Part shown: positions 5,338 through 5,403 of the stretch, in pieces
Numbering within the stretch: position 1 is the stretch's first letter
Layout of the letters: every line of letters begins with the position of its first letter
DNA from: DAOTXK01 sp034435395
GTDB lineage: Bacteria > Chloroflexota > Anaerolineae > Aggregatilineales > Ch27
DNA length: 5,403 nucleotides
Direction of reading: 5' to 3'
Assembly: GCA_034435395.1 (NCBI GenBank)
Contig: DAOTXK010000038.1
Span: 1-5,403 of the forward strand
The notes under the pieces: model-generated
The model's database searches: none
Told to the model about the DNA's origin: nothing
The model's input: only the letters and a program-made list of their open reading frames with translations
Position numbers and translations under genes: made by a program

Positions 5338-5395
5338 GCGCGCGCTCCATGGAGTGCACGCTCAACGGAGCGCACGCTCAACGGAGCGCACGCCG
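5332..5395 (+). repeat. 16-bp tandem repeat array overlapping the kinase stop codon
   Basis: Units at 5348-5363 (CATGGAGTGCACGCTC), 5364-5379 (AACGGAGCGCACGCTC) and 5380-5395 (same, ending CCG) follow each other without spacers. A weaker unit at 5332-5347 (12 of 16 bases like the first) contains the TGA at 5335-5337 and a perfect 12-bp palindrome GAGCGCGCGCTC (5336-5347). Adjacent units can form stems CGCTC, loop AACG, GAGCG. Nothing further is seen in the last eight bases; the array could resume beyond the window. It could serve as a 3' hairpin or terminator-like structure for the kinase transcript. Confidence 0.75.
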
Positions 5396-5403
5396 ACCAA
5401 CGC

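Overview
The window is GC-rich, with three densely coded blocks separated by repeat-bearing intergenic DNA. The protein types suggest a member of the Chloroflexota: tandem beta-rich modules with the motif VTLYW, a PspC protein beside a LiaF/toastrack-like membrane protein, and a large choline/aminoglycoside-kinase-like protein with a degenerate receiver domain. This placement rests on family knowledge and GC content; no marker gene is present.

Left block (3-857, +): the 3' end of a gene that enters from outside the window. It encodes two tandem copies of an extracytoplasmic-type beta domain. An in-frame TGA at 207-209 interrupts the reading frame, and the protein-like sequence continues in the same frame on the far side. 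Three of the four genes here end in TGA, so this is most simply a nonsense mutation or a sequence error. The next gene converges on it across a 75-bp gap that holds a hairpin repeat.

Middle block (933-2321, -): a likely two-gene envelope-stress operon. A PspC-domain protein is followed by a membrane protein with LiaF-type transmembrane segments and a beta-rich toastrack-like C-terminal domain. Both products should sit in the cytoplasmic membrane and probably act together.

Repeat block (2485-2922): two tandem copies of a roughly 208-bp unit plus the start of a third. Each copy is a mosaic of 26-nt hairpin modules in both orientations. The modules share an outer frame, but their stem sequences differ by paired, compensating changes. 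A further module lies in the convergent gap at 877-902, so the family is dispersed and brackets the PspC/LiaF operon. This is the most unusual thing in the window.

Right block (2988-5337, +): a consensus extended -10 promoter lies in the AT-rich patch just after the repeats. It is followed by about 490 bp without a convincing gene (a tRNA-D-arm-like motif, small hairpins and a second extended -10) and then a 612-residue fusion of a phosphorylation-dead receiver-like domain and an APH-like kinase that keeps its catalytic residues. Its stop codon lies at the edge of a 16-bp tandem repeat array that runs to near the window end. No mobile-element gene, CRISPR array, rRNA or intact tRNA was seen.
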